NCBI RefSeq assembly: GCF_001761385.1
Contig: NZ_CP017476.1
Coordinates: 3,895,501-3,959,500, forward strand
Origin: Hydrogenophaga crassostreae
GTDB lineage: Bacteria > Pseudomonadota > Gammaproteobacteria > Burkholderiales > Burkholderiaceae_C
Reading direction: 5' to 3'
Length of the DNA: 64,000 nucleotides
Positions within the stretch are counted from its first letter, which is position 1, and each line of letters begins with the position of its first letter. The notes beneath the pieces are model-generated. The model worked only from the letters and a program-made list of their open reading frames with translations. It was not told the DNA's origin and ran no database searches. Positions 16,761 to 24,444 of this stretch are shown here, in pieces. Made by a program: the position numbers and the translations under genes.

Positions 16761-17087
16761 TCAAGAGGCGTCACAGGACAGCTCGGTGGTCTCCAGACAG
16801 GTCGCTCCCTGGCAGCAGTGCGCGGTCAGGAAGCCCAGCAAGTTGTTCATCTGGGGAATGCATGCCCGGTAGATCAGGTAACGCCCGTCGCGCTCGCTGC
16901 TGATCAGGCCCGCGTGGCTGAGCTCCTTGAGGTGAAAGGAGAGCGCGGTGGACGCGCAGCCCACAGCCTCTGACAGGTGACTTGGTGTCAGCCCCGCAGG
17001 ACTGGCCGCGATCAGAAGTCGAAATACGCGCAGACGGGTTTCCTGGGCCAGTGCGCCCAGTGCATTCACCGCGTCGGATTCGTTCAT
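16761..17087 (-). CDS. arsR: ArsR-family arsenic-responsive repressor
   Basis: A 108-residue ArsR/SmtB winged-helix repressor. The recognition helix region is CASTALSFHLKELSHAG (44-60) and the wing is SSERDGRYLIYR. The usual N-terminal ELCVCDL metal site is absent; instead three cysteines, Cys91, Cys92 and Cys97 (HCCQGATC), sit near the C-terminus, as in the C-terminal arsenite-site type of ArsR. It should repress its own operon and release DNA on binding arsenite. It is the first gene of the minus-strand arsenic operon. Confidence 0.9.
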   Translation of the reverse strand: MNESDAVNALGALAQETRLRVFRLLIAASPAGLTPSHLSEAVGCASTALSFHLKELSHAGLISSERDGRYLIYRACIPQMNNLLGFLTAHCCQGATCLETTELSCDAS

Positions 17088-17263
17088 GGGTGGCTCCTCA
17101 GGGCTGGGTTGTCGAGGGTTGGAACAAGTGTGCGGGCAAAGACAGGGAGAAAAGCCAGCGCAACAGCCGCATCAGCGCCTTGCCAGCCTTTCGCCACCGT
17201 CGCGCCCCGACGAGCACTTGAATGGCCGCGCCACCCAAGCCGTCGACACCACCGGTTCACCAT

Positions 17264-17306
17264 CAATTCAATTATTCAATGTTTATTGGATTATAGAGTT
17301 GAATTG
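17264..17306. promoter_or_regulatory. AT-rich inverted repeat upstream of arsR
   Basis: A perfect 8-bp inverted repeat, CAATTCAA at 17264-17271 and TTGAATTG at 17299-17306, encloses AT-rich DNA with TTATTCAAT and TTATTGGAT segments, in strong contrast to the GC-rich surroundings. It lies about 180 bp upstream of the arsR start and could be the arsR promoter/operator, although the long leader is unusual. Assignment is from position and symmetry only. Confidence 0.4.
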
Positions 17307-17415
17307 TGAACGCATCGTGACAATCCCGGCCACATCTTGGCTGACACCGGTGTGGTCGTGCATGCGGGCCTTCTGCTGCGATGTGCTGGCCGGGACTGGG
17401 CGCAGTCGACCCCCG

Positions 17416-17530
17416 TCAAGCGACCGACTGGTGAGGGCAAGCGGTCACTTGAGAGCCAGCCAGACCGATGAACCGCCACAAAAATCGCGGACATTCAAGC
17501 GTGCAGGTCGCATATCTGAACCCCGCCTTG
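17416..17530. repeat. Degenerate dispersed intergenic repeat, copy A
   Basis: This stretch shares TCAAGCGACCGA, GAGGGCAA and CAGACCGAT-type blocks, then CGCGGACATTCAAGCGT, with the region at 19361-19545 in the same order. No coding potential is seen between 17307 and 17539 beyond this repeat. It belongs to a degenerate family with at least four copies in the window, all in gaps between genes. Confidence 0.5.
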
Positions 17531-17539
17531 AGGCGCCCT

Positions 17540-18247
17540 TCAAAGTGACCCCTGCCGGTTTTTCAGTCGAAACTGCTGCGGCGTTTCACCCCCCAGCCGG
17601 CGAAAGAACTTCACGAAATTCGTGGGCTCCGTGAATCCCAGCTGGTGTCCTATGTGGGCCACCGGCATTTGGCTGTGCGCCAGCAGCCGTCTGGCTTCCA
17701 GGACAATCCGCCGATCGATCACCTGCTTGGCGGTAAAGCCCACCACCTCGACGCATGTACGGGCTGTTCAGTTGCGCGGCAAACAGGCGGTAAATCGCCA
17801 TGGCTTTGCTGGTGGTGTTGGCTGGTGTCGTGTCCAGGCTTCGTGGGCAAGCCGCAGCATCAACGTCACAAGGGCATGGCGAACCATCAAGGCTTCTCGA
17901 TCGCTGCCTTCAAAACGCTCCAGATCGCAACGCAGCCGAGTTCAACCCCACCGATGGACCCAGCGCCGACGGCGAAACCAAAACCAGCAGGCCCTCAAGG
18001 CCAGCGTCCAGGCGCCACTGCTGTACCTGCCCAGGCCTCACAAGCAACACATCTGCCGCATGCAGCAAATGGGTCACGAAATCGACCACATGACCGCCCT
18101 CGCCTTGTTCAACCAACAGCAGCAGCAAGAAGTCGACCCTTTGCGGAGCCCCCATCTCTAAGTCGAGCAACTTGGCCCGCAACCCACGCAGCGTGATGAC
18201 CTCCACGCCAACGTTCGTCAAACGGGGGTTGTTGAACTGAATCTCGG
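17540..18247 (-). pseudogene. AraC-family regulator, frameshifted and 5'-truncated
   Basis: Three minus-strand pieces in different frames add up to an AraC-type regulator. Around 17910-18245 is the ligand domain (EIQFNNPRLTNVGVEVITL, then LLLVRPGQVQQWRLDAGLEG). About 17810-17905 continues as DREALMVRHALVTLMLRLA. 17540-17746 is the DNA-binding domain (KQVIDRRIVLEARRLLAHSQ, then LGFTEPTNFVKFFRRLGGE). At least two frame changes and a loss of some 30 residues before the DNA-binding domain prevent a full product. The N-terminus ends abruptly at about 18245, where the sequence switches to the oppositely oriented oxidoreductase remnant. Confidence 0.75.
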
Positions 18248-18958
18248 GGAGACCATCGCGACCGAAGCGCTTTGCTACAAGCTTTCTCCGGTATCGACAC
18301 TGTATTGCTGGTCTCGGGAATGGATGCGCCGGACATGGATGCGCCGGACAAACACATCGATCAGCACCGCAACATGATTGAAGCAGCCAGATCGGCCGGG
18401 GTTCGCAAACTGGTTTACACCAGCGTGCAAGGAGCAGCGGCGGGATCGGCCTTTTCACCCATCGTGCAAAGCAACCGCCAGACCGAGGCCGACGTCAAGG
18501 CCAGTGGTCTCGACTGGGTGATCGGCCGCATCGGCATCTACATCGATACCTACAAAGCCAGGGGTGAGATCGCCAACGGTGCAGGCGATGGGCTGTGCGC
18601 TTACACGACCCGATCAGAACTGGCCTATGCCTGCGCACACATGCTGACCGGGTCGAAGCACAACGGCCACACCTACCTGTTGCATGGCGCGCCGATCACC
18701 CAGGCCATCTTGGCCCGCCATCTGGGTGACACCTTCGGCATGGCGCCGTGGTACCGCGAGATGACCGTCGAGGCTTTCCGGGCCGAGCGCATCGCGGAAC
18801 TGGTTGAATTCATGGGCAATGTGATCGCTGGCATCTACCAGGGCATTCGCGACGGTGCCTATGACGAGCACAGCGACTTTGATGCGGCCGCTGGGCGGCC
18901 ACACCCGTCCTGGGCGAACGACTTCGGCACGCTCAAGAATCTACCAATCGATCGCTGA
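18243..18958 (+). pseudogene. NmrA/QorB-like NAD(P)-dependent oxidoreductase, 5'-truncated
   Basis: The plus strand encodes about 238 residues of an NmrA-like atypical short-chain dehydrogenase (quinone oxidoreductase QorB type): RGDHRDRSALLQAF at the beginning, then IDTVLLVSGMD, RKLVYTSVQGA, LDWVIGRIGIYID and the C-terminal helices. The first 45-50 residues, which should contain the dinucleotide-binding GxTGxxG loop, are missing and no start with a ribosome site is present; a TTG at 18272 is the only candidate. The homology starts where the AraC homology stops, so one deletion probably removed both 5' ends and the promoters between them. Confidence 0.7.
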
Positions 18959-19552
18959 CGCATCCTCTTCAGAGAGCCGTTCGGTGAGGCCACCACCGTC
19001 AAGGCACGGTCAAAGGCGCATTAAGCAGTTGCACCCGCGCAAGCCCTCACGGATACAGGCACAGGCGTCCCCCTGCCCGGGCTTGCAATGGGGCCCGCGA
19101 CCGGGTACCCGCCGCCTTTGACCGGCCGGCGAGAGGATCCCGGGTGAAATTCAATCGCATGGCCCCTTGGCTCAGGATGTAGCACGCCGCGGCCAGCAGA
19201 GACCATTTGTGAGCCCCGACCGTACCTGGTCACTGAGGGTTGGTAAAATTCCCGGCTGACGAACCGATTGGAAAGCCAGCATCCGTCACTCCGGGTCGGG
19301 AGCCCCTATTCACACGTGGCGTGAGCAATCAATCCCTCGCCTTCGTTCTGCCCGCTTTTCTCAAGCGACCGAGCTGCGAGGGCAAACGGTGAGAAGCGGT
19401 CGCTTGAGACCCTGCCTGACCGATCACCGGACACGAAGCTCGCGGAAGTTCAGCCGTCAAGTTCGATAGCCTGGGCTCAGTCTTGAAAAGATCTTCAAAA
19501 CTATTGGTGCGGCTATGCCGGGGTTGCTGTCGGCAGTGATCGCAACGCGACC
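18959..19552. other. Gene-free, repeat-containing stretch
   Basis: Nearly 600 bp without a credible gene. Apart from the dispersed repeat at 19361-19545, nothing recognisable is seen. The region, together with the two pseudogenes before it, looks like degraded DNA between functional blocks. Confidence 0.5.
19361..19545. repeat. Degenerate dispersed intergenic repeat, copy B
   Basis: The longest copy of the family. Its left half matches 17416-17530 (TCAAGCGACCGA, GAGGGCAAACGGT, CTGACCGATCACCGG). Its middle matches 20889-20994 (AAGTTCAGCCGTCAAGTTCGA against AACTTTCAGGCGTCAACTTC). Its right end, GGGGTTGCTGTCGGCAGTG, matches 49585-49604 with few changes. Confidence 0.55.
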
Positions 19553-19750
19553 TCACATTCTGTATCGACCATCAGTCATCCGAGGGGTGCGAGCTCTCGC
19601 CGAGCCCATGTACCCCCCAGCCTCGAACAGTCGACCGTCAAAAAGGCTGCCATCGGGCCCCATGTGCCAGGAAACTGGTTTCTCCCGCAGCGAAAGGACA
19701 AGGTATGCCTGAAAGTCCAGTGACAGCCCATGAAGTGGTTCATTGAACAT
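19553..19750 (-). CDS. Small hypothetical protein downstream of DUF202 pair
   Basis: A 65-codon frame with a strong GGGGAGGT ribosome site about 6 bp before ATG 19750, 18 bp after the stop of the DUF202 gene on the same strand. The product (MFNEPLHGLSLDFQAYLVLS at the start, then a stretch rich in Gly, Arg and Met) matches no family I recognise. There is no signal peptide or membrane segment. It could be a short accessory gene or the 5' remnant of a longer one, since the DNA beyond it is degraded. Confidence 0.4.
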   Translation of the reverse strand: MFNEPLHGLSLDFQAYLVLSLREKPVSWHMGPDGSLFDGRLFEAGGYMGSARARTPRMTDGRYRM

Positions 19751-19768
19751 GACAGACCTCCCCAAGGT

Positions 19769-20089
19769 TCAACCCATGGACAAGTACACGCAAGCCAGGC
19801 CGCCCACACCCGCCAGCGCCGTTTGCCCCGCAATCAAGGCGATGGCCAGAAATGGCGGGGCGCAGGGACAGCCCCTCTCCAGCAGAGCCCGTTCCCGGCG
19901 GTGCCCAAACACCGCAACAGCCGCGGTCGTCAACAACAACAGCACGCCCAAAGCATCGAGTGCAAGTTGACTGTGCTCAATACCCGAACGCAGAATCAGC
20001 GCGCCGCACACCAGAAATGCCATCCCGGTTCGGCGCCAAGACAGGGCAGTTCGCTGCGGTTGAAGACCCGGAGCGATGGCGGCACTCAT
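19769..20089 (-). CDS. DUF202 family membrane protein
   Basis: A 106-residue protein with an N-terminal PQRTALSWRRTGMAF motif (11-25), typical of DUF202 (YidG/YidH-like), and three hydrophobic helices. A GCPCAPPF loop sits between helices two and three. The ATG overlaps the stop of the preceding DUF202 gene (ATGA), so the pair is translationally coupled; adjacent DUF202 pairs are common. The function is unknown; this family is related to a domain of vacuolar polyphosphate-synthesis proteins. Confidence 0.75.
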   Translation of the reverse strand: MSAAIAPGLQPQRTALSWRRTGMAFLVCGALILRSGIEHSQLALDALGVLLLLTTAAVAVFGHRRERALLERGCPCAPPFLAIALIAGQTALAGVGGLACVYLSMG

Positions 20090-20442
20090 CGCAGAATGAA
20101 CAATGAGGCAATGGCCGCGGAAACCAGCAAAGCGCCTGTTGACAGCAGCGGAATAATGAAGCTGGTAGACAAAGGACGGGCCGTGCGCATCGCGATCTCG
20201 TTGTCGCGCCAGCGCCGGTACGCCGCCACGCTGAGCAAAGCCGCGAGCAGCGCCAATACCGCAGCGAGCGATACAACCGCGATGCGCGGCTGCAACTTGG
20301 TGGCGAATTGCTCGAGCAAAATGCTGCCGGCTACCAACGACAAAGCGGTGCGAATCCAAGCCAGGAAGGTGCGCTCGTTGGCCAGGGAGAATCGGTAATC
20401 GGGATCGGTTCCGATCGAGGTCCAGCTAGGTTTTTTTGCCAT
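20086..20442 (-). CDS. DUF202/YidH family membrane protein
   Basis: A 118-residue protein with the DUF202 signature DYRFSLANERTFLAWIRTAL (15-34) and three membrane helices (LSLVAGSILLEQFA region, ISLAAVLALLAALLSVAA region, and a C-terminal one ending ASLFILR). The start at 20442 (MAKKPSW) is taken from the family N-terminus; a longer in-frame reading to 20661 lacks support. It is the first gene of the DUF202 pair, with the small frame at 19553 behind. Function unknown. Confidence 0.8.
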   Translation of the reverse strand: MAKKPSWTSIGTDPDYRFSLANERTFLAWIRTALSLVAGSILLEQFATKLQPRIAVVSLAAVLALLAALLSVAAYRRWRDNEIAMRTARPLSTSFIIPLLSTGALLVSAAIASLFILR

Positions 20443-21224
20443 CAGTGCTTTCTTTGGTGAAAGGTTTATCGGGTGCGCTTCGCTTTCATCGAGATCCCGG
20501 CGCCCCTCGCTTGCGCGAGCGCCACACAACCAAATCGCCATTGGCCACGCCTCGTTCAACCCCACCTTCAAACCTGGAGATGGGTCGCCATACGAATGAA
20601 ACAGCTGATGAAAGAACCTGACAGTCTGCCACCTGCTGACAGTTCTGGACGCAGTCGGCATCGACGTAAAACGCGGGCAACTTCACGGGGCCGCCCAGAC
20701 GCGCTAAGGACAAACGGCGGTTGAATCTCGCTGTTTGGCATCCAGGTCCGTTGGCAACTTCATCTTGGACTACGCCTGTTTTTTTGGGCCATTTTTCTAG
20801 TTTCGGGCTTTTGACCTCGATCGAGTGATTGGTGTGGATACCCGAGCAGTCGATTGACATCTGGTGGCGCAAACAACTGGTTGCGGCAATCACGAACTTT
20901 CAGGCGTCAACTTCGAACGTCAGGATCCAGGCTTGAACCAGCTTTCGAAACTCCAGCTTCGGCTTTGCATCTGAAGTTGACGGCAGCAGTCGAACCTAGG
21001 CCCAACAGGCTCTGGCCTTCAGCACTCATCCGAGGAGACTCAAACATTGAGGGCCCAACGGCCGGGTTCATCCGTTGATCAGCCGCCATTGGCATGGAGC
21101 GTGACCTCTTTGAGGGTTGCCACGATCTGGCTCCCACCGAATCTTGATCTCTGCATTTGGAGAATCCATTGGCTGGTTTTTTCCAGTCCCGCTTGGCACA
21201 GGTTGTCGAGGTGGCGTCAGAAGT
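20443..21224. other. Gene-free stretch between DUF202 and tct genes
   Basis: Nearly 780 bp with no credible coding region. It contains the dispersed repeat copy C at 20889-20994 and, near 20795-20812, a related TTTCGGGCTTTTGAC fragment. An upstream promoter for the DUF202 genes should lie near 20450-20550 but no clear motif was seen. Confidence 0.5.
20889..20994. repeat. Degenerate dispersed intergenic repeat, copy C
   Basis: It contains ACGAACTTTCAGGCGTCAAC, GGCTTGAACCAG, CCAGCTTCGGCTTTGCAT and GACGGCAGCAGTCGA in the same order as matching blocks in copies B (19361) and D (49511). It lies between convergent or unrelated genes and is non-coding. Confidence 0.5.
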
Positions 21225-22829
21225 TCAGTCCTTGTCCGCGTGCTTCACCACCTGCTGACCCACAGGGTTGCGACTGAGAAAGACGGCAACAAGCAAGGCC
21301 AAGATCAGGAACACCAGCGCCAACGGGCTCTTGACCAGAAACCAGGGATCAGACCCGGATACAGAAAAAGCCTGCCGAATCATGCGTTCAAAGTCGTCAG
21401 CGAGTATGTAGGCGATAACAAATGGCAACACCGAGATACCAAGCCGCCGCATGAAATAGCCGATCACGCCGAAACCAACAGCGACATACACAGACAGCAT
21501 CTTTCCTTCCTGCACATACACCGCAGTCAGCGTGACCAATAGGACGATTGGCATCAGAACTCGCGCGGGTATGTGCTGCATCACGCCCAGGCTCCGCATG
21601 AAGGCGCCACCCACGGTCCAGTTCAGCACATTGGCCAACATCATTAGAGAAAACAGGCCGATCACCATGACCAGCTCCATGTTCACGCTGTCGGGAGTCA
21701 TTCGGAACACATTGGGACCAGGGTTCAGACCGCCAATGCTCTCCATTGCCAGCAGGATGAAGACCGCTCCCACATTGCCCGGGATACCCAGGGCCAGCAC
21801 CGGCATCAGGTTGGAACCTGAAACGGCTGAGTTGGCCGCCTCGGTCGAAGCAATGCCCTCCATTGCGCCAGAGCCAAATGGAATTTCTCCCTTGTGCATA
21901 CGCTGTCCGGACGTGTAGCCCAATGTGGCGGCCAAGGTTGAACCAATACCGGGCAGTGCGCCGACGATGGTGCCGATGACTGCAGATACGCCGATGTAAG
22001 GCATCAGTTTTCGCATGTCGCTGAGATGCAGTTTGTTGTCCCCGTGTTCTTTTACAGACGGCAGTTCCCGCTTGTCACGCCGGCTGACTGCGAGTTCCTC
22101 CACGGTTTTAAAGATTTCGCCCAGAATGAGAACACCCAGCACGGCGGCGATCAATGGGAAGCCACCAGCCAGTGAATCAATTCCAAAAGTCAGGCGAGGC
22201 GTCGAGTCCTCACCTGTTCCTATGGTGGCGCAGAACATGCCGAACAGCGCTGCAAGCAGGCCCTTGAGCACGGATGTCCCCACGACGGCCGCGATGAAAG
22301 CCATGGCCAAAATGATCAGCGCGGCCTTTTCAGGATAGTCGAGGTATTTCTCCACTATCACGGCAAGGAAAGGAGCGCAGGTGATCAACACCAGGTCGGA
22401 GAAGGTGTCACCGGCCACGCAAGAAAAGTGCGCCACCCGCAGCGCTTTGCCTGCCTTTCCATTCTTGGCCATCGGGTAACCATCGAATGTCGTCATCAAC
22501 GCATCCGGAGTTCCGGGGGTGTTGAACAGGATCGCTGGTACCGCACCGCCCAGCGTGGCCCCCTTCATCAGACCGATCAGGAAGCCCAGTACCGGCAGCA
22601 AGGCCGACGGCGTAAAGCCAAAACTCGACAGCAAGATGGGCAATGAGACCGCCATGGCGAAGGGGCCCGAAAGCCCGGGGATGGCGCCGACAACAATACC
22701 GGCGATCAGGCCGGAAAATACCATCACCAATGTCATCGAAATCGGCAGCCCAAAAACGACAGCAACGGGATCGGCCGTAAAAACCGCCGAAAGCCCCAGG
22801 CGGACATAGTCCATCAGTTCGAAATTCAT
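21225..22829 (-). CDS. tctA: Tripartite tricarboxylate transporter, large permease TctA
   Basis: A 534-residue membrane protein with about eleven or twelve helices, the channel subunit of a TTT (TctCBA) uptake system driven by ion gradients. Family motifs: GLIAGIVVGAIPGLSGPFAMA (about 40-60), GFLIGLMKGATLGGAVPAIL (80-99), the second repeat GTIVGALPGIGSTLAATLGY (about 305-324) and ASTEAANSAVSGSNLMP. The ATG shares one base with the tctB stop (TAATG). It ends the minus-strand run that starts with sulfatase and tctC, so the imported acid is probably related to the sulfatase substrate or product. Confidence 0.92.
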   Translation of the reverse strand: MNFELMDYVRLGLSAVFTADPVAVVFGLPISMTLVMVFSGLIAGIVVGAIPGLSGPFAMAVSLPILLSSFGFTPSALLPVLGFLIGLMKGATLGGAVPAILFNTPGTPDALMTTFDGYPMAKNGKAGKALRVAHFSCVAGDTFSDLVLITCAPFLAVIVEKYLDYPEKAALIILAMAFIAAVVGTSVLKGLLAALFGMFCATIGTGEDSTPRLTFGIDSLAGGFPLIAAVLGVLILGEIFKTVEELAVSRRDKRELPSVKEHGDNKLHLSDMRKLMPYIGVSAVIGTIVGALPGIGSTLAATLGYTSGQRMHKGEIPFGSGAMEGIASTEAANSAVSGSNLMPVLALGIPGNVGAVFILLAMESIGGLNPGPNVFRMTPDSVNMELVMVIGLFSLMMLANVLNWTVGGAFMRSLGVMQHIPARVLMPIVLLVTLTAVYVQEGKMLSVYVAVGFGVIGYFMRRLGISVLPFVIAYILADDFERMIRQAFSVSGSDPWFLVKSPLALVFLILALLVAVFLSRNPVGQQVVKHADKD

Positions 22830-23419
22830 TATTGGTCCCCGTTGGGTGGCAGCAGCAGGTTTTTGAATGGGAGGTCGTAGGTCAAGGCCATGAGCAAAAC
22901 GGCCAGCGCGGCGATCAATGCCAATCGCCAGCTGGGTCGACCAGCGACAAAACTCATCAGACCAAAAACCAGCAGGAAGCCGCCACTCAGGTAGCCGGTG
23001 TACTTCCAGGGTCTTGTCGCTCGAAGTTCGCGATACGAGCCGATGTCTGAACCCATGGCCTGCGCCAGCTTCACCACAAAGGGTCCAGCCCAGCTCATCA
23101 CCAGCAGCGAGCCAAACACCAGCACGAGCAGGAGACCCAAAAACCGCAAGTTGGCCAGTGTTGGTCCACCCGTGTTGGCGTCTGCTTCGAGCAGATCCGG
23201 GCGCTGCTTCAACAGGCTGCCGGCGATCAAGAGGATGCCAATGATGCCCAGGCCGATGGCCCAAACGGTCGGGGCCATCGCATCTCCCACGGCCGTTTGG
23301 CTTCGCACTTGTTCGATGACCCCTGACTCAACGTCATTCGGGATCCAGAAGAAAAGAGTGACCAGCGCGAAGACCACGCAGGCCGAGCCCAGGAAGGTGT
23401 TCCAGTGATGGCGATTCAT
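22829..23419 (-). CDS. tctB: Tripartite tricarboxylate transporter, small permease TctB
   Basis: A 196-residue protein with four predicted membrane helices, the small integral subunit of the TTT system. It starts NRHHWNTFLGSACVVFALV and ends with the hydrophobic LIAALAVLLMALTYDLPF followed by KNLLLPPNGDQ. Sequence of this subunit is poorly conserved, so the call rests on size, helix pattern and position between tctC (28 bp upstream) and tctA (1-bp overlap). Confidence 0.85.
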   Translation of the reverse strand: MNRHHWNTFLGSACVVFALVTLFFWIPNDVESGVIEQVRSQTAVGDAMAPTVWAIGLGIIGILLIAGSLLKQRPDLLEADANTGGPTLANLRFLGLLLVLVFGSLLVMSWAGPFVVKLAQAMGSDIGSYRELRATRPWKYTGYLSGGFLLVFGLMSFVAGRPSWRLALIAALAVLLMALTYDLPFKNLLLPPNGDQ

Positions 23420-23447
23420 GGTTTGTACCTGCGTCGCTACTTCTGAA

Positions 23448-24401
23448 TCACTTGGATGCGTCTTCCAGCATCTTCTTGCTGGACACCAGTTCACCAACCA
23501 CGAATCTTTCCAACTCTGCACCGGACAAGGTCACGGCGGGCCCAAACGTTTTGGTGATGAAACCATTGGTCTTGGACGTCGGGTCGTTGATGATTTCCTT
23601 CATTGCATTTGACAAAGCATCACGGGCTTCCGCTGGCAAACCCTTGGGCGCGATAAACATGAAGTAGATGCCGAAGTCAATGTCCAGGCCAAGCTCTTTC
23701 ACGGTGGGCACATTGGGAGACATCTTCAGCCGCGTGGCCTCGCCAGAGGCCAGGTTCACCAGATCGCCCGACGCGATGCCCTTGGCCTGTATACCGGCCA
23801 CCCAGCCAATGTCGATATCACCTGCCGTGATGGCGTCGAGCACAGCCTTGCCGCCTTTGAGAGAGACGATGTTGAATTTGACGCCCTGGGTTTTTCCCAG
23901 CAGGTAGGCGCCATCGGCCAATTTCTGCGACGCCGCACCGAAGGAAACAGCCTGACCCTTTTTCATCGCAGCGGTGACATCGGCCAACGTCTTCCAGCCC
24001 TTGCTGCTTCGAGCGACGATGCCCATCTCCGTGCCGACCGTGGTCGTGAGAAAGGTGAAGTCCTTTTCCGTGTAACCTGGCGCCTTCTCGGCCAGCATGT
24101 TGTAGCCAACCGCTTCACTGACAATCAAGCCCACGGCCGTGCCGTCTGCTGGCGCTTTTGCCAGACGGGCCGCCAGCACCACACCGCCTTTGCCTACGAC
24201 GGCCTCAGGAATGACTTTCCAACCCTTACGGGCCTCCAGCTCCTCGGCCATCAGGCGCGCCTGGCTATCAACAGCGCCGCCGGCTGCGAAGCCGATCATC
24301 ATCGTGATGGGACCTTTGGGTTGCCATTCGGCATGTGCGGCTAAGGGTAAGGTCAAGGCTGCGGCTGAAAGGGCCAAGCCGAGGGTGGTGATCAATTTCA
24401 T
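23448..24401 (-). CDS. tctC: Bug-type solute-binding protein TctC of TTT transporter
   Basis: A 317-residue periplasmic binding protein of the Bug family, which hands carboxylates to TctAB. Signal peptide residues 1-24 (ITTLGLALSAAALTLPLAAHA). The phosphate-like loop GFAAGGAVDSQAR near residues 37-49 is the usual carboxylate-binding start of the fold, and FGAASQKLADGAY and AGDIDIGWVAGI correspond to the second lobe. The start is set by AGGAGA 7 bp before ATG 24401. The sulfatase gene upstream ends 43 bp before it, so sulfatase-tctC-tctB-tctA looks like one transcript. Ligand unknown; a carboxylated sulfate ester or its hydroxy-acid product is inferred from context. Confidence 0.9.
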   Translation of the reverse strand: MKLITTLGLALSAAALTLPLAAHAEWQPKGPITMMIGFAAGGAVDSQARLMAEELEARKGWKVIPEAVVGKGGVVLAARLAKAPADGTAVGLIVSEAVGYNMLAEKAPGYTEKDFTFLTTTVGTEMGIVARSSKGWKTLADVTAAMKKGQAVSFGAASQKLADGAYLLGKTQGVKFNIVSLKGGKAVLDAITAGDIDIGWVAGIQAKGIASGDLVNLASGEATRLKMSPNVPTVKELGLDIDFGIYFMFIAPKGLPAEARDALSNAMKEIINDPTSKTNGFITKTFGPAVTLSGAELERFVVGELVSSKKMLEDASK

Positions 24402-24444
24402 ATGTGTCTCCTGGTTGTAATTGAAGCGGGAAAATTCGTGCGGC

